Source: an uncultured beta proteobacterium
Lineage (GTDB): Bacteria > Pseudomonadota > Gammaproteobacteria > Burkholderiales > Burkholderiaceae_C
Direction of reading: 5' to 3'
Assembly: GCA_903886275.1 (NCBI GenBank)
Contig: CAISLN010000034.1
Location: 1 to 59,742 of the forward strand
DNA length: 59,742 bases
Below are positions 43,467 through 52,900 of the stretch, piece after piece. The notes beneath the pieces are model-generated. The model ran no database searches. It saw only the letters and a program-made list of their open reading frames with translations, and was not told the DNA's origin. How positions within the stretch are numbered: position 1 is the first letter of the stretch; the number at the start of each line of letters is the position of its first letter. The position numbers and the translations under genes are program-made.

Positions 43467-44423
43467 ATGAAGCCGCAAAATAATTGCCCTTGCACGCCGC
43501 AGCGTCAGCCACGCATCCCCGTGCACCGCATCAAAAGGCTTTGCATTGCTTGGCTGATGGCAGGCGCGGCCTGGCAGGCGCTTCCTGGCCTGGCGGCAAG
43601 CCCGGTTCCCGCACCGAATCTGGTGGTGTCCGTGGCGGCTGCAGCTCCGGTGGTGACCAGCACCCTGGTCAAGGTGGCGGATGGCAGAAATCTGGCGCCT
43701 GACATCGCTCGCATCGTCAACAGGGGGGAGCTGGTCATTGCCATGCTAGGCGTGGATAGCCCCCCTTTCTTTGCGGCCAAGGGCGACACCGTCGAGGGCC
43801 TGGAGGTAGACCTTGCCAATGCGATCGCCAAGGAGTTGAAGGTGGCCGTGCGCTTCGAGCGCAGCGCCAAGACCTTCAATGATGTGGTCGATGTGGTGGC
43901 GCGCGGCGATGCCGATCTGGGCATCAGCAAGCTGTCGCGCACCATGGCGCGCGCACAGAGCATCCGTTTCAGCGATCCGTATTTGCGACTCTCCCACGCG
44001 TTCATCCTGCACCGCGTGCGCTTTGCGCAGTACGCCCGTGACATGCCCCTGCCATCGGCCATACGCCAATACAAGGGCACCCTGGGTGTGATTGCCAAGT
44101 CGTCTTTTGCAGACTATGCCCAGCGCAACTTTCCCAAGGCGGATATCCGGGAGTATCCGAACTGGGGTGATGTTTTGAAGGCGGTGCAGAGCGGGGAACT
44201 CATCGCGGCGTACCGCGATGAGTTTGAAGTCAAACGCGTGCTCAGGACCGATCCCACCTTGTCGCTGACCTTGCGCACCGTCACGTTCAAGGATCTGGAA
44301 GACACGTTGGGCATCGCGGTGGGCATTCAGGACCCGGTGCTGCTGGCCTTTGTCAACCAATACCTTGCCCAGGTATCGGACAAACTGACGATAGACGTGG
44401 TGCTCAAGGCGCTGGATCGCTGA
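43467..44423 (+). CDS. Periplasmic amino-acid-type substrate-binding protein (SBP_bac_3)
   Basis: 318 residues from the ATG at 43467, with a signal-peptide-like helix at about residues 23-45 (RLCIAWLMAGAAWQALPGLA) and a low-complexity spacer before the domain. The rest is a type 2 periplasmic binding fold: NRGELVIAMLGVDSPPFFAA, GLEVDLANAIAKELKVAVRF, DVVARGDADLGISKLSRTMA and IRFSDPYLRLSHAFI are standard family 3 motifs, which point to a polar amino acid or related ligand. No ABC permease or ATPase follows; the next genes are two DAACS-fold symporters, an unusual pairing. The gene lies between the VgrG cassette and tssJ, within the T6SS locus. Confidence 0.8.
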   Translation: MKPQNNCPCTPQRQPRIPVHRIKRLCIAWLMAGAAWQALPGLAASPVPAPNLVVSVAAAAPVVTSTLVKVADGRNLAPDIARIVNRGELVIAMLGVDSPPFFAAKGDTVEGLEVDLANAIAKELKVAVRFERSAKTFNDVVDVVARGDADLGISKLSRTMARAQSIRFSDPYLRLSHAFILHRVRFAQYARDMPLPSAIRQYKGTLGVIAKSSFADYAQRNFPKADIREYPNWGDVLKAVQSGELIAAYRDEFEVKRVLRTDPTLSLTLRTVTFKDLEDTLGIAVGIQDPVLLAFVNQYLAQVSDKLTIDVVLKALDR

Positions 44424-44449
44424 GTCGCAAAACGATCGGGTAGAAGAAG

Positions 44450-45724
44450 ATGAATTTCCAAAAAATATACCAGTTTGCACTCAACCCCTGGGTCGTGGTG
44501 GCCAGCCTTGGTACGGGCTTTTTAGTGGGCGTGTGGCTACCGGATGTGGGCATCACCCTGGGTTTTGTGGGGGACATTTATGTGGACCTGTTGAAGATGA
44601 TTGCGCTGCCCTTTATGGTGTCTGCGGTGATCTTCAGTCTGCAAAGGCTGTTTAGGGAAGGCGGGTCGGGCAAGCTTTTGGCCACCGTCGGCTTGGTTTT
44701 TGCCGGGTTTTCAATGGCCGTGGTCCTGGTCGGCGTGCTCACGCTGGTCGTCATGCAACCTGGCGCCAACTTGCCCGAGAAAACCATGCAGACCTTCGGC
44801 AAAATCGTGGGCAATGATCTGGGCTCCAGCGACACCGTCATGAGTCTGCAGGGCGTGGACGAGCCGGCCAAGTCGCTCAACCTCTCCGAGGTGTTTGCCA
44901 GCCTGGTGCCTTCCAATATCTTCTTGGCGCTTGCCAATGGTGAGACGCTCAAGGCCCTGGTGTTTGCGCTGCTGTTCGGCTTTGCAGTGGGACAAATACC
45001 GGCCCGCATCTCGGACGGGCTGACCCAATCGCTTGAAACCATTTACCATTCCTGCCAGGTGCTCATGCGCTGGTTGAACTACCCGCTGCCGGTCATTTTG
45101 TTTTGCATGAGTGCGGCGCAAATGGCCAAAACCGGTTTGGATCCGCTGCAAGCCATGGGGCAATTCGTACTGGCCTTTTTTGCGGCATCGCTGCTGATAC
45201 TGGTCATGGCGGTGCTCATTATCTGGAAGCGATCCCAGGCGACCATCGGCCAGACCTTGCGGGCCTTGCAGTGCCCCTTCGCGCTGGCCCTGGCCACACG
45301 CAACAGTGCCACCTGCATGCCCAGCATGATCGAAGGCCTGACCGACCAGCTTGGCTTTGCCCGCTCCCGCGTGGAGTTGCTGGTGCCGCTCAGTGTGTCG
45401 CTGTTGCGCATCGGACCGATGGTGTATTACGTCTGTGCCGCCATGTTCATCGGGCAGCTGTATGGCAAGCCCTTTGGCGCGGTGGAGCTGGGCATTGTGG
45501 TGTTTGCCTCGGTGCTCGCAGGCTTTGCCTCGGCAGGCATGACGGGCCTGCTCACCGTGTCCCTGGTCGGACTGACTTGCAGCTACCTGGGCCTACCCTT
45601 TGAGGCCGCCTTTATCCTGTTTTTGGCGGTTGATCCAGTCTGCGACATGCTGCGCACGCTGGTGCTGGTCGTGGGGAACAGTGCTGCGGTCGCGCTGATT
45701 TGCCCGCGTCCTCTCAAGGTCTAG
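44450..45724 (+). CDS. Divergent DAACS (dicarboxylate/amino acid:cation symporter) family transporter 1
   Basis: 424 residues, about eight membrane helices plus two hairpins, DctA/GltP-like topology (SDF family). HP1 signature is altered to TRNSATCMPSMIEGL (usual form: S-S-S-A-T-x-x-P). The helix-7 motif NMDGT is missing: the aligned stretch is LLRIGPMVYY (45401-45430). In helix 8, DMLRTLVLVVGN keeps the Asp, Arg and Thr of the D..RT..N motif but replaces the Asn by Leu and the sodium-binding Asp by Asn. These changes argue against ordinary sodium-coupled glutamate/dicarboxylate transport. It starts 26 bp after the binding-protein gene, so the two are probably co-transcribed. Confidence 0.82.
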   Translation: MNFQKIYQFALNPWVVVASLGTGFLVGVWLPDVGITLGFVGDIYVDLLKMIALPFMVSAVIFSLQRLFREGGSGKLLATVGLVFAGFSMAVVLVGVLTLVVMQPGANLPEKTMQTFGKIVGNDLGSSDTVMSLQGVDEPAKSLNLSEVFASLVPSNIFLALANGETLKALVFALLFGFAVGQIPARISDGLTQSLETIYHSCQVLMRWLNYPLPVILFCMSAAQMAKTGLDPLQAMGQFVLAFFAASLLILVMAVLIIWKRSQATIGQTLRALQCPFALALATRNSATCMPSMIEGLTDQLGFARSRVELLVPLSVSLLRIGPMVYYVCAAMFIGQLYGKPFGAVELGIVVFASVLAGFASAGMTGLLTVSLVGLTCSYLGLPFEAAFILFLAVDPVCDMLRTLVLVVGNSAAVALICPRPLKV

Positions 45725-45779
45725 AGACGACCCGCATGCTCCGTCCCGATATGCTGGCGCGCACCAACAGGTTGTCTTC

Positions 45780-47195
45780 ATGGGGCGCTTGAAGGCTTGG
45801 TCTGGCAGCCCCTTGGTGCTGCTGCTGGCTTTGCTCTGCGGCGCCATTGCCGGCCACGCTCTGCCTGGGCTGGCAACGCATTACATGCTGATGGGAAAAA
45901 CTTACCTGGCCGTGATCAATATGGCAGCCTTGCCGCTGTTGGTGGTGGCCACTTTTTTTGGTTTGCGCCAGGTCGCGGCCTTGCCACAGTCGGGACGGCG
46001 CTTGTTGCGTTTGCTGGGTCTGTCGCTGGGGCTGATGGCGCTATGCGCGTTGGTGGGTCTGTGTGCGGCCTTGCTGGCGCAAACCGGCAAGAACCTCAGT
46101 GCAACGGAGCTGCAGCACTTGGGGCAATTGGTTCTGAGGGCCGGTGGCGCGGCCTCCAATGTCGAAATACTCAGGTTCGTTCCTGAGGCGCGCCTTGAGG
46201 CAGCCTTGTCACGCCCTTTGTTTGGGCTGATTCTGGACAACTACTTTCAGGCCTTGGCACAGGGTCAGTTGTTGAGCATTTTGTTGGGCGCACTCCTTTT
46301 TGGTGTGGGCTTGGTCACACAGCAGGGTGAGGGCCACAGGGTGCTTATGGGCATTTTTGAGGCGATCTACCGCAGCCTTGAAACCTTGATCTCCGGCGCC
46401 AACCTGCTGATCCCTGTGCTGGTCTTCGGCATGGCGGCCTTGTTTGCCAGTGCGGTCGATGGACAAACCCTGCTCGCCATGTCGAGCTTCCTGGGCACCT
46501 TTGTGTCGGCCATATTGCTGCTGTCCGGTGCTGCGGTACTGCTCATTTGGAGACGCTCCGGCAGGACGATGGGAGCCGTGATGTCGGCGCTGAAAACACC
46601 GGCCCTGATCAGTCTGACCTCTACCAGTGCCATTGCGGCCATACCAGACACTATCCATGCCATGGGTGCGCGCCTGGGCTATAGCCGGGGGGTGACAGAG
46701 TTTGTCGTGCCCCTGGTATCCATTTTTGTGCGTTGCGGCTCGGCCCTGTATTTTTCTATCCTTATCGTATTTGTGGCGAACATGTATGGACACACGCTCG
46801 GTGTCACCGAGGGCCTGTTGATTTGTGCCGGCGCCATGTGGGGAGGCTTTGCGTCGGCCGGGCACGCAGGTGCTGCCACGCTGGGTTTCATGGGCATGGC
46901 CCTGCATATGCTGCAGTTGCCCTTGGAGGCGGTGGTGCCACTTTTTATTGCGATTGAGCTTCTGTGCGAGGGCCCGCGCAACCTTTTGAGTTTTCTGTTG
47001 GCCTGCAGCTTGGTGGCCTTGGTTTCCGACGGACTTCCCACTGAAAAGGGCGAAACCGCAGAGTCTGCGCATATAGAATCTATCGAACCTATCATTTTCA
47101 CTTTTTCAAAGGCGGACCTGGCCCTGTTGCTGGTCGGCCTTGTCTTGGTGATGCTCTTCATTACGTCTGCAGGTGTTGGCTTTGGCATGCGGTGA
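45780..47195 (+). CDS. Divergent DAACS family transporter 2
   Basis: 471 residues, paralogous in topology to the preceding symporter but diverged. The HP1 region reads SLTSTSAIAAIPDTIHAMG; the helix-7 motif is FVRCGSALYF in place of the NMDGT region; helix 8 has CEGPRNLLSFLLACS, where the usual Asp is Glu and the sodium-site Asn/Asp positions are Ser/Ala. It therefore has lost most sodium ligands, like its neighbour. A long loop with GLPTEKGETAESAHIESIEP before the last helix is extra. 55 bp after transporter 1 and 3 bp before tssJ (TTG start). Confidence 0.8.
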   Translation: MGRLKAWSGSPLVLLLALLCGAIAGHALPGLATHYMLMGKTYLAVINMAALPLLVVATFFGLRQVAALPQSGRRLLRLLGLSLGLMALCALVGLCAALLAQTGKNLSATELQHLGQLVLRAGGAASNVEILRFVPEARLEAALSRPLFGLILDNYFQALAQGQLLSILLGALLFGVGLVTQQGEGHRVLMGIFEAIYRSLETLISGANLLIPVLVFGMAALFASAVDGQTLLAMSSFLGTFVSAILLLSGAAVLLIWRRSGRTMGAVMSALKTPALISLTSTSAIAAIPDTIHAMGARLGYSRGVTEFVVPLVSIFVRCGSALYFSILIVFVANMYGHTLGVTEGLLICAGAMWGGFASAGHAGAATLGFMGMALHMLQLPLEAVVPLFIAIELLCEGPRNLLSFLLACSLVALVSDGLPTEKGETAESAHIESIEPIIFTFSKADLALLLVGLVLVMLFITSAGVGFGMR

Positions 47196-47198
47196 CGC

Positions 47199-47738
47199 TT
47201 GTCTGGCCTTTGGGGGATTACTCTGTTCTATCGTGCAGCAAATAAAGTCAGGTTTTTTGCAGTGGCTCTGGGCCTTGCCCTGTTGGCCGGCTGCGGCACC
47301 ACCAGTGGCGCGGCCAATGCGTTCTCCGGTTTCTTTATGCCCAAGGGCAACCGGCTGGACTGGGACCGCGTGACGCTGGCAGCGGCAGAAGGTGCCAACC
47401 TCAATACGGCGCTGGCGGTGGACCTGGTGTGGGTGCAGGACGATGCCGTCTTAAACACCTTGTTGGCCATGCCGGCATCCAAGTGGTTTGCCTCCCGTGT
47501 GGACATGGCCAATACCTTTCCTGAAGTGTTGCATTACCTGTCGGTAGAGCTGGTGCCCGGGCAAACCATTGCCATGCCACGGGAAAAAATGGGTTATGAG
47601 CGGGTGGTAGGTGCCTTGGTCTTTGCCGACTATCTGACGCCTGGCGAGCACCGCCTGCGCGTCGAACAGTTGCATGGCGACATCCAGATCCAGCTCGGTG
47701 TGCGCTCCCTCGCAGTGACCAGTCTGCAACCCCATTGA
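47199..47738 (+). CDS. tssJ: T6SS outer-membrane lipoprotein TssJ
   Basis: 179 residues if TTG at 47199 is the start; a CTG at 47223 with GGGGGA just before it is an alternative, and no ATG fits. The lipobox LLAGC gives lipidation at Cys32 after a hydrophobic signal (FFAVALGLALLAG). The mature part has the TssJ beta-sandwich blocks DLVWVQDDAVLNTLLAMPAS, KWFASRVDM and ALVFADYLTPGEHRL. TssJ anchors TssM to the outer membrane. It follows the symporter insert, so the T6SS operon resumes here. Confidence 0.88.
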   Translation: MSGLWGITLFYRAANKVRFFAVALGLALLAGCGTTSGAANAFSGFFMPKGNRLDWDRVTLAAAEGANLNTALAVDLVWVQDDAVLNTLLAMPASKWFASRVDMANTFPEVLHYLSVELVPGQTIAMPREKMGYERVVGALVFADYLTPGEHRLRVEQLHGDIQIQLGVRSLAVTSLQPH

Positions 47739-47762
47739 CGCAATAGAAAGCAGCAGCACCCT

Positions 47763-49088
47763 GTGAACAAGTCCCGTATTACCGAGCGCATCCAGTGGCA
47801 TGAAGGCATGTTGCTGGCGCCACAACATTTCCAGCAGTCGGCCTCCCGCATGGACGAGCTGGTGGCAGCGCAGACCCTGTTGGCAATGCCTTTTGGTTGG
47901 GGCGTGCGCACGCTGGAGACCGATGCCGGTTTGCTGCCCGCTGGCACGGTGCGCGTGCTGGCGTTGGAAGCGGTGATGCCCGATGGGACCCTGGTCAGCT
48001 ATTGGGCCACCGAGCCGCAGCAGCCTGGACTGGAGCTCAGCCTTGCACCCTTTGCGGGCGCCTTGGCCGATGCGGCGGTGGACATCTTTTTGGTCTTGCC
48101 CCTGTCGCGCAGCATGCATGCGGATGCGCCGGCGTCGCGCTTTCGCTCCGTCTCCGATGGCTTGGTGGAAGATGAGGTGTCGGATGCGGTGCCGGTGGAT
48201 GTGCCGCGCCTGTTGCCCAACCTGTCGCTGGCCGGTGGCGCACAACCCGGCGCACGCTTTACCAGTCTGCGCATAGGGGCTGTTTTCAAGGACAACGAAA
48301 TCCTGAAATGGGCCCCCGTGCTGCCGCCGTTGATCGCCATTCCCAAGGATGGCGATTTGTGGTCCCAGGTGTCGGCCTTTGCCGGGCAGCTGCGTGGCAA
48401 GGCGGCCTTTGTGGCCAAACAAACAGCACAGCCCTCCTCCAAGACCGAAGACCGTTTGGTGTATTTGGAGCAGCGCGAGCGCTTGCGCAATCTGGTGACG
48501 TCACTGCCTTTGTTGGAGGCGGTGCTGCGTACCTCGCCACTGCACCCCTATGCCCTGTACCTCGCACTGGTGACTCTGCTGGGGCCCCTGAGTATGTTGC
48601 GTGCCGGCTCCTTGCCGCCGGTGCCGCCCGACTACGACCATGCGGACCCGCTGGCCTGTCTGACACCGGTATTGGATGCGCTACTGGATGCGCTGCTGGA
48701 GGTCAACCAGGAGTACCGGGAGTTCAAGTTCGAGTTCCGGCATGGGGCCTTCGAGATCGGCCTCAAGCCCGAATGGGTGGACAAGCAATTGGTGTTGGGC
48801 CTGCGTGGCCAACCCGAGCGCGATCTGGTGGCCTGGATGGGCGGGGCCATTGTGGGGGCGCAATCGGCCTATGCATCGCTGCGTGAAAAGCGCGTATTGG
48901 GGGCGGACCGCGCCCACATCGAGGTGGCCAAGGAGTTGGGCGTGCGCGCTAGCTCGGGCTACACGTTGTTTTCCATTCAGACCAGCGCCGCACTCACCAT
49001 TGGCGGTGAGCCTCTGGTGGTCAGCAATGCGACCGAAGGCGCGCTGGCACAGCGGCCCCAGGAAATGGTTTTGTTTGTCAAGGCATGA
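47763..49088 (+). CDS. tssK: T6SS baseplate protein TssK
   Basis: 441 residues, GTG start. Typical blocks: IQWHEGMLLAPQHFQQSASR at the N-terminus (close to the ITERIxWHEGMLLxPQHFQ consensus), AFVLQT-like and LPLLEAVLRTSPLHPYALYL in the middle. TssK links the baseplate to TssL and TssM. It precedes tssL by 20 bp. Confidence 0.94.
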   Translation: MNKSRITERIQWHEGMLLAPQHFQQSASRMDELVAAQTLLAMPFGWGVRTLETDAGLLPAGTVRVLALEAVMPDGTLVSYWATEPQQPGLELSLAPFAGALADAAVDIFLVLPLSRSMHADAPASRFRSVSDGLVEDEVSDAVPVDVPRLLPNLSLAGGAQPGARFTSLRIGAVFKDNEILKWAPVLPPLIAIPKDGDLWSQVSAFAGQLRGKAAFVAKQTAQPSSKTEDRLVYLEQRERLRNLVTSLPLLEAVLRTSPLHPYALYLALVTLLGPLSMLRAGSLPPVPPDYDHADPLACLTPVLDALLDALLEVNQEYREFKFEFRHGAFEIGLKPEWVDKQLVLGLRGQPERDLVAWMGGAIVGAQSAYASLREKRVLGADRAHIEVAKELGVRASSGYTLFSIQTSAALTIGGEPLVVSNATEGALAQRPQEMVLFVKA

Positions 49089-49108
49089 GCTAGCACGGAG
49101 TACGCACC

Positions 49109-49867
49109 ATGGCACGCAACCACACCGATCGCATAGACGACGACCAGATGAATAGCCAGTTCCGGGCCTTTTATGGCGAAGTGTCCAAGGCGCAAATCCG
49201 TGCGCTGGAGATGCGCGAAGCCGATGCGCACGGCGCCGCGCAGAGTGTGTCTAAGCATCTGGAGAGCCTGATTGAGCTGCAGACGCTGGAATCCAAGCGC
49301 GATGGCAACCGCGCTGAACTGGAAAGCATTGCCGATGCGCGCTACCTCAAAGCGGCACTCGCCGACGAGATGCTGCTCACCACCGACTGGATAGGCCGGG
49401 AGCGTTGGACCGAGCACCTGCTGGAGGCGGCACTTTTTCGCACCAGCATCGCCGGAGAAAAGATATTTGTGCGCATCGAGCAACTGCTCTCTAGCCGTGA
49501 GCCTTCGCTGCGCCCGGTCGCTACGCTCTACCTGTCTGCACTGGCTCTGGGCTTCCAGGGGAAATTCAGGGGCGATTTGGATCTGGCCAAGCTAGACGGC
49601 TTCAGGCAGGAACTGTTCCAGTTCGTCTACCAAAAGCGTGCCGACCTTTCCGGGCGCGACCGCGTGTTGTCGCCCAGCGCGTACAGCAGCACCCTGTCGC
49701 ATATCGAGGCGCGCAAGATGCCATCCCTGAGTCGCTGGACGGTGGTCTTTTTGCTGGCGCTGCTGGGTTTGCTGGCGGTGTCTGAAATGTTGTGGTTGTG
49801 GCAGTCCTGGCCGGTGCGCCAGGTCCTCGATACCGGTGTGTATGTACGCGCAGGCAACGCCAAATGA
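49109..49867 (+). CDS. tssL: T6SS inner-membrane protein TssL (DotU/IcmH)
   Basis: 252 residues: a cytoplasmic DotU domain (ARYLKAALADEMLLTTDWIG, TEHLLEAALFRTSIAGEKIF, LYLSALALGFQGKFRG) and one C-terminal membrane helix (WTVVFLLALLGLLAVSEMLW). The short periplasmic tail has no OmpA domain, so this TssL does not bind peptidoglycan itself. It forms the membrane complex with TssM and TssJ. Confidence 0.93.
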   Translation: MARNHTDRIDDDQMNSQFRAFYGEVSKAQIRALEMREADAHGAAQSVSKHLESLIELQTLESKRDGNRAELESIADARYLKAALADEMLLTTDWIGRERWTEHLLEAALFRTSIAGEKIFVRIEQLLSSREPSLRPVATLYLSALALGFQGKFRGDLDLAKLDGFRQELFQFVYQKRADLSGRDRVLSPSAYSSTLSHIEARKMPSLSRWTVVFLLALLGLLAVSEMLWLWQSWPVRQVLDTGVYVRAGNAK

Positions 49868-49900
49868 ACGGTCTTGAGCGTCACGGCTTGAGGGGGCGTC

Positions 49901-52900
49901 ATGCTGGGTGATAGCCTGTTTCTGATTTCGCTGGCGGTGCTGACGCTGCTGGTGCTTGCCGTGCTGGGAACGGTGCTGTATTTTGCCGTGCAGCGCGCCC
50001 ATGCCAAGCCTGGCAGCGACCCCAAGACGGTGAAGTTGCGCTTTGATTCGCTGCGCAATTCCTTCAAGCAGGCGGTGGAGCTGATAGAGGCCAACATCGT
50101 GACGCGCAGCGAGCGCTATAGCATTCCCTGGATTCTGGTGCTCAACGAGGGCCGCTTGGCGGCCCCCTTGCCGATCGAGCAGTCGGGCGTGGCGAGTGCG
50201 CTGAGCACCGATTCGGCTTCGGCCGCCACCACCCAGGGCATCTCTTGGCACTTCTTTGACAAGGGCATTGTCGTGGACATGCAGGGCAGCTACTTGGGCT
50301 CACCCGACGAAGAAGATGCCGTCGAAAAGCCCTGGGACGAGTTCCTCGGGCTGTGCCGCAATTACCGGACCCAGCGTCCCTTTGACTCGGTCGTGATCAC
50401 TGTGCCGGCCAGCTTGCTGAGCGACGCTTCTGCGGATGCCAGCCTGGAGATCGCTAAACTGGCGCGCCTGTCGCACCGGCGCTTGTGGCTGGCTCAAAAC
50501 CGTTTTGCCATGCGCTTTGCGGTGTATGTGCTGGTGTCCGAGTGCGAGCACATCGAGGGCTTTGCACCGTTCTCCCGGGCCCTGCCCGAGTCCATGCGTG
50601 CGGGCATGCTGGGCTGGTCTTCTCCCTATGACCTGTCCACCACCTACCGCAGCGAGTGGGTGCCCGAAGCCGTAGGCGCGATCGTGTCTGCGGTGACCGA
50701 TAGCTCGGCCGAGCTGTTTGCGCTTGACACCAGCAGCCTGGATGTGTCGAAGTTCTATTTGCTGCCCTCGCGCATACAGGCTTTGAGCGGCCAGTTGCAG
50801 GTGTATGTGGACGAGTTGATGCGCCCCAGCGCCTACCATGAGCCCTTCTTTATTCGCGGCATTTACCTGAGCGGCGACAGCAGCGCGGCGGGTCAAGCGG
50901 CTGCGGTGATGGCACAGCACGAGTCACAGGACGAGCCGGTCAGTTCCGAAGGGCTCAATCCGCTCATGCGCGAGCCGGTTTTCCTGCGCGATCTGTTTGA
51001 ACAAAAAATATTTCTGGAATATGGCATAGCGCGCCCCTCGCACCAGCAACTTGCCAGACCGGCGCTGAGCACGGCCATGCGCTGGACCTCTGGCGTTCTG
51101 CTCGGGGGCTGGGCCCTCGGCCTCTTGCTGGTCACCCTGCAGCTGGAGCGGCGCAACACGGAACTGGTGCGCGCGCTGGCGCAAATCGGTGCTGACGCCA
51201 ATTACCGGGCCCGCGCGGCCGAGCGCAACGAGCATATTCCCTCGGCCTGGTACCGCAGCAAGACGCTGGCGCTGCTGGCAGAAATAGAGAAGCTCGGCAG
51301 CGACCGGGCCTGGACCTTTTTCATGCCCGGAGCCTGGCCGGTGTTCGAGTCGCTCGACGCCCGTGTGGCAGCGCGCATCGAGCGCGAGTTTGGCGAAATC
51401 GCCATCAGCACGCTCAGACGGGAGCTCTACACGCGTGCCGCAGAAATCACCGGTGTCACGCAGGACGAGAGCAGCTCCGAACTGATCATCGGAAGCGATT
51501 GCGCGGCGCCTGCCGGCTTTGCGGCCATTGGTAACGCGCCGCACAGGAGCACGCTGTCGGTGGAAGAAATGCCCGAATTCGCCGCGATGCTGCAGTACCT
51601 GACGACGCTGGATCGGCTGGACCAGGCCATGTTGGCAGTGGGCCGCCTGCAAAGGCCCGAGCAGAACGCCAATGACGACCTGCGCCTCTTGGTGCAGTAC
51701 ACGCTGGGGGCTGACCTGCCGCTCAATATTTCCCAAAGCCTCCACTTCTTTCACGGCAATGAGAGGCAGGGGCGCTCGTCACCCGCAGCGATCAGCGTGA
51801 CGCACATTCAGCAGGCTGTGCGTTGCAGCTTGCAGCAGGGCGCTGTGGCCCTGAGTCAGCACCTCTTTGCCGATAACGACCTGATGGCCTCGGAGCGCTT
51901 GATTGCCAAGCATGGTGTGGTTCTTTTTGCAAGTGAAGGCAACGCAGGCGCCTATGCCCATTCCGTTGCTGATTTCAAGGACCTGGTGGCCGCCATCAAG
52001 GAGCAGGAATACTTGCTCAACGCGGGCCGGGGCGCTTGGATGCGCCAGCCCAACTTGGCCCTGGGCAAGGCCTACGACGCCATGGTCGCTCGCGTGGCGC
52101 AGTCCACCCGGCTGCTGGGTCCGCAGGTGGCTGAGCAGATGCAACAACGAACGGCGACCGAGTTTGCCAGGATGTCTGCGGAGTATGAAGCCCGCTTCGG
52201 TGTGGAAGCACAGTCTGGCGTGGTCTGGCGCGACAAGGACATGCGCTTTGTTTTGTCACCCGAGCGCATGGCCCTGCGCGATGCGCTCACGCATATGCTG
52301 GCGCAGCCCTTTGTGGTGGCGCCCTCCGAGCGCAGCCTGCCATTGGCGCCGGCGCAAGGGGTGGTGGCCTGGGATGTGGCCAAGCTGGACCAGGCACTCA
52401 AACTGGTCGACAGCTACAAGGCTTATATGGCCGAGGGCGTGGTCAAATTTCCGGCGCCCATCCGCGCCGGGGTGGCGCTGTTTGTGCAGGCACAGTTTGC
52501 CCGGTTGGCCAACGATTCGCTGGTGGATGCACTGTCGGTCAATCCGCGCAGCGCCAGCGCCAGCCTGACCAACGCGGCGCAGTTTGATGCAACCGCCGCC
52601 CGCCTGCGCAAGCTGCAGGACTTTATGAATGAGCTGGGGGCCAACGCGCAGGCCGAGCAGCTTGGCAATCTGATTTCCGAAGATGCCTTGCAGCGCCTGC
52701 GGCTGTTGGACGACAAGTTGTTTCAGCTGGACCTCTACGCCACCCGCGGCAGGGACTTCAAGTCCTGGACGGGCGACCATGGACCTATGCTGCAGGCATT
52801 TGGTGTGAGCGATGTGGGCGCCCTGCAGCAATACCTGTCGGTGCAAATGGGGCGCACCGAGGTGCTGGGCCGACAAGCCGAAACCTACCTTGCGGCGCTT

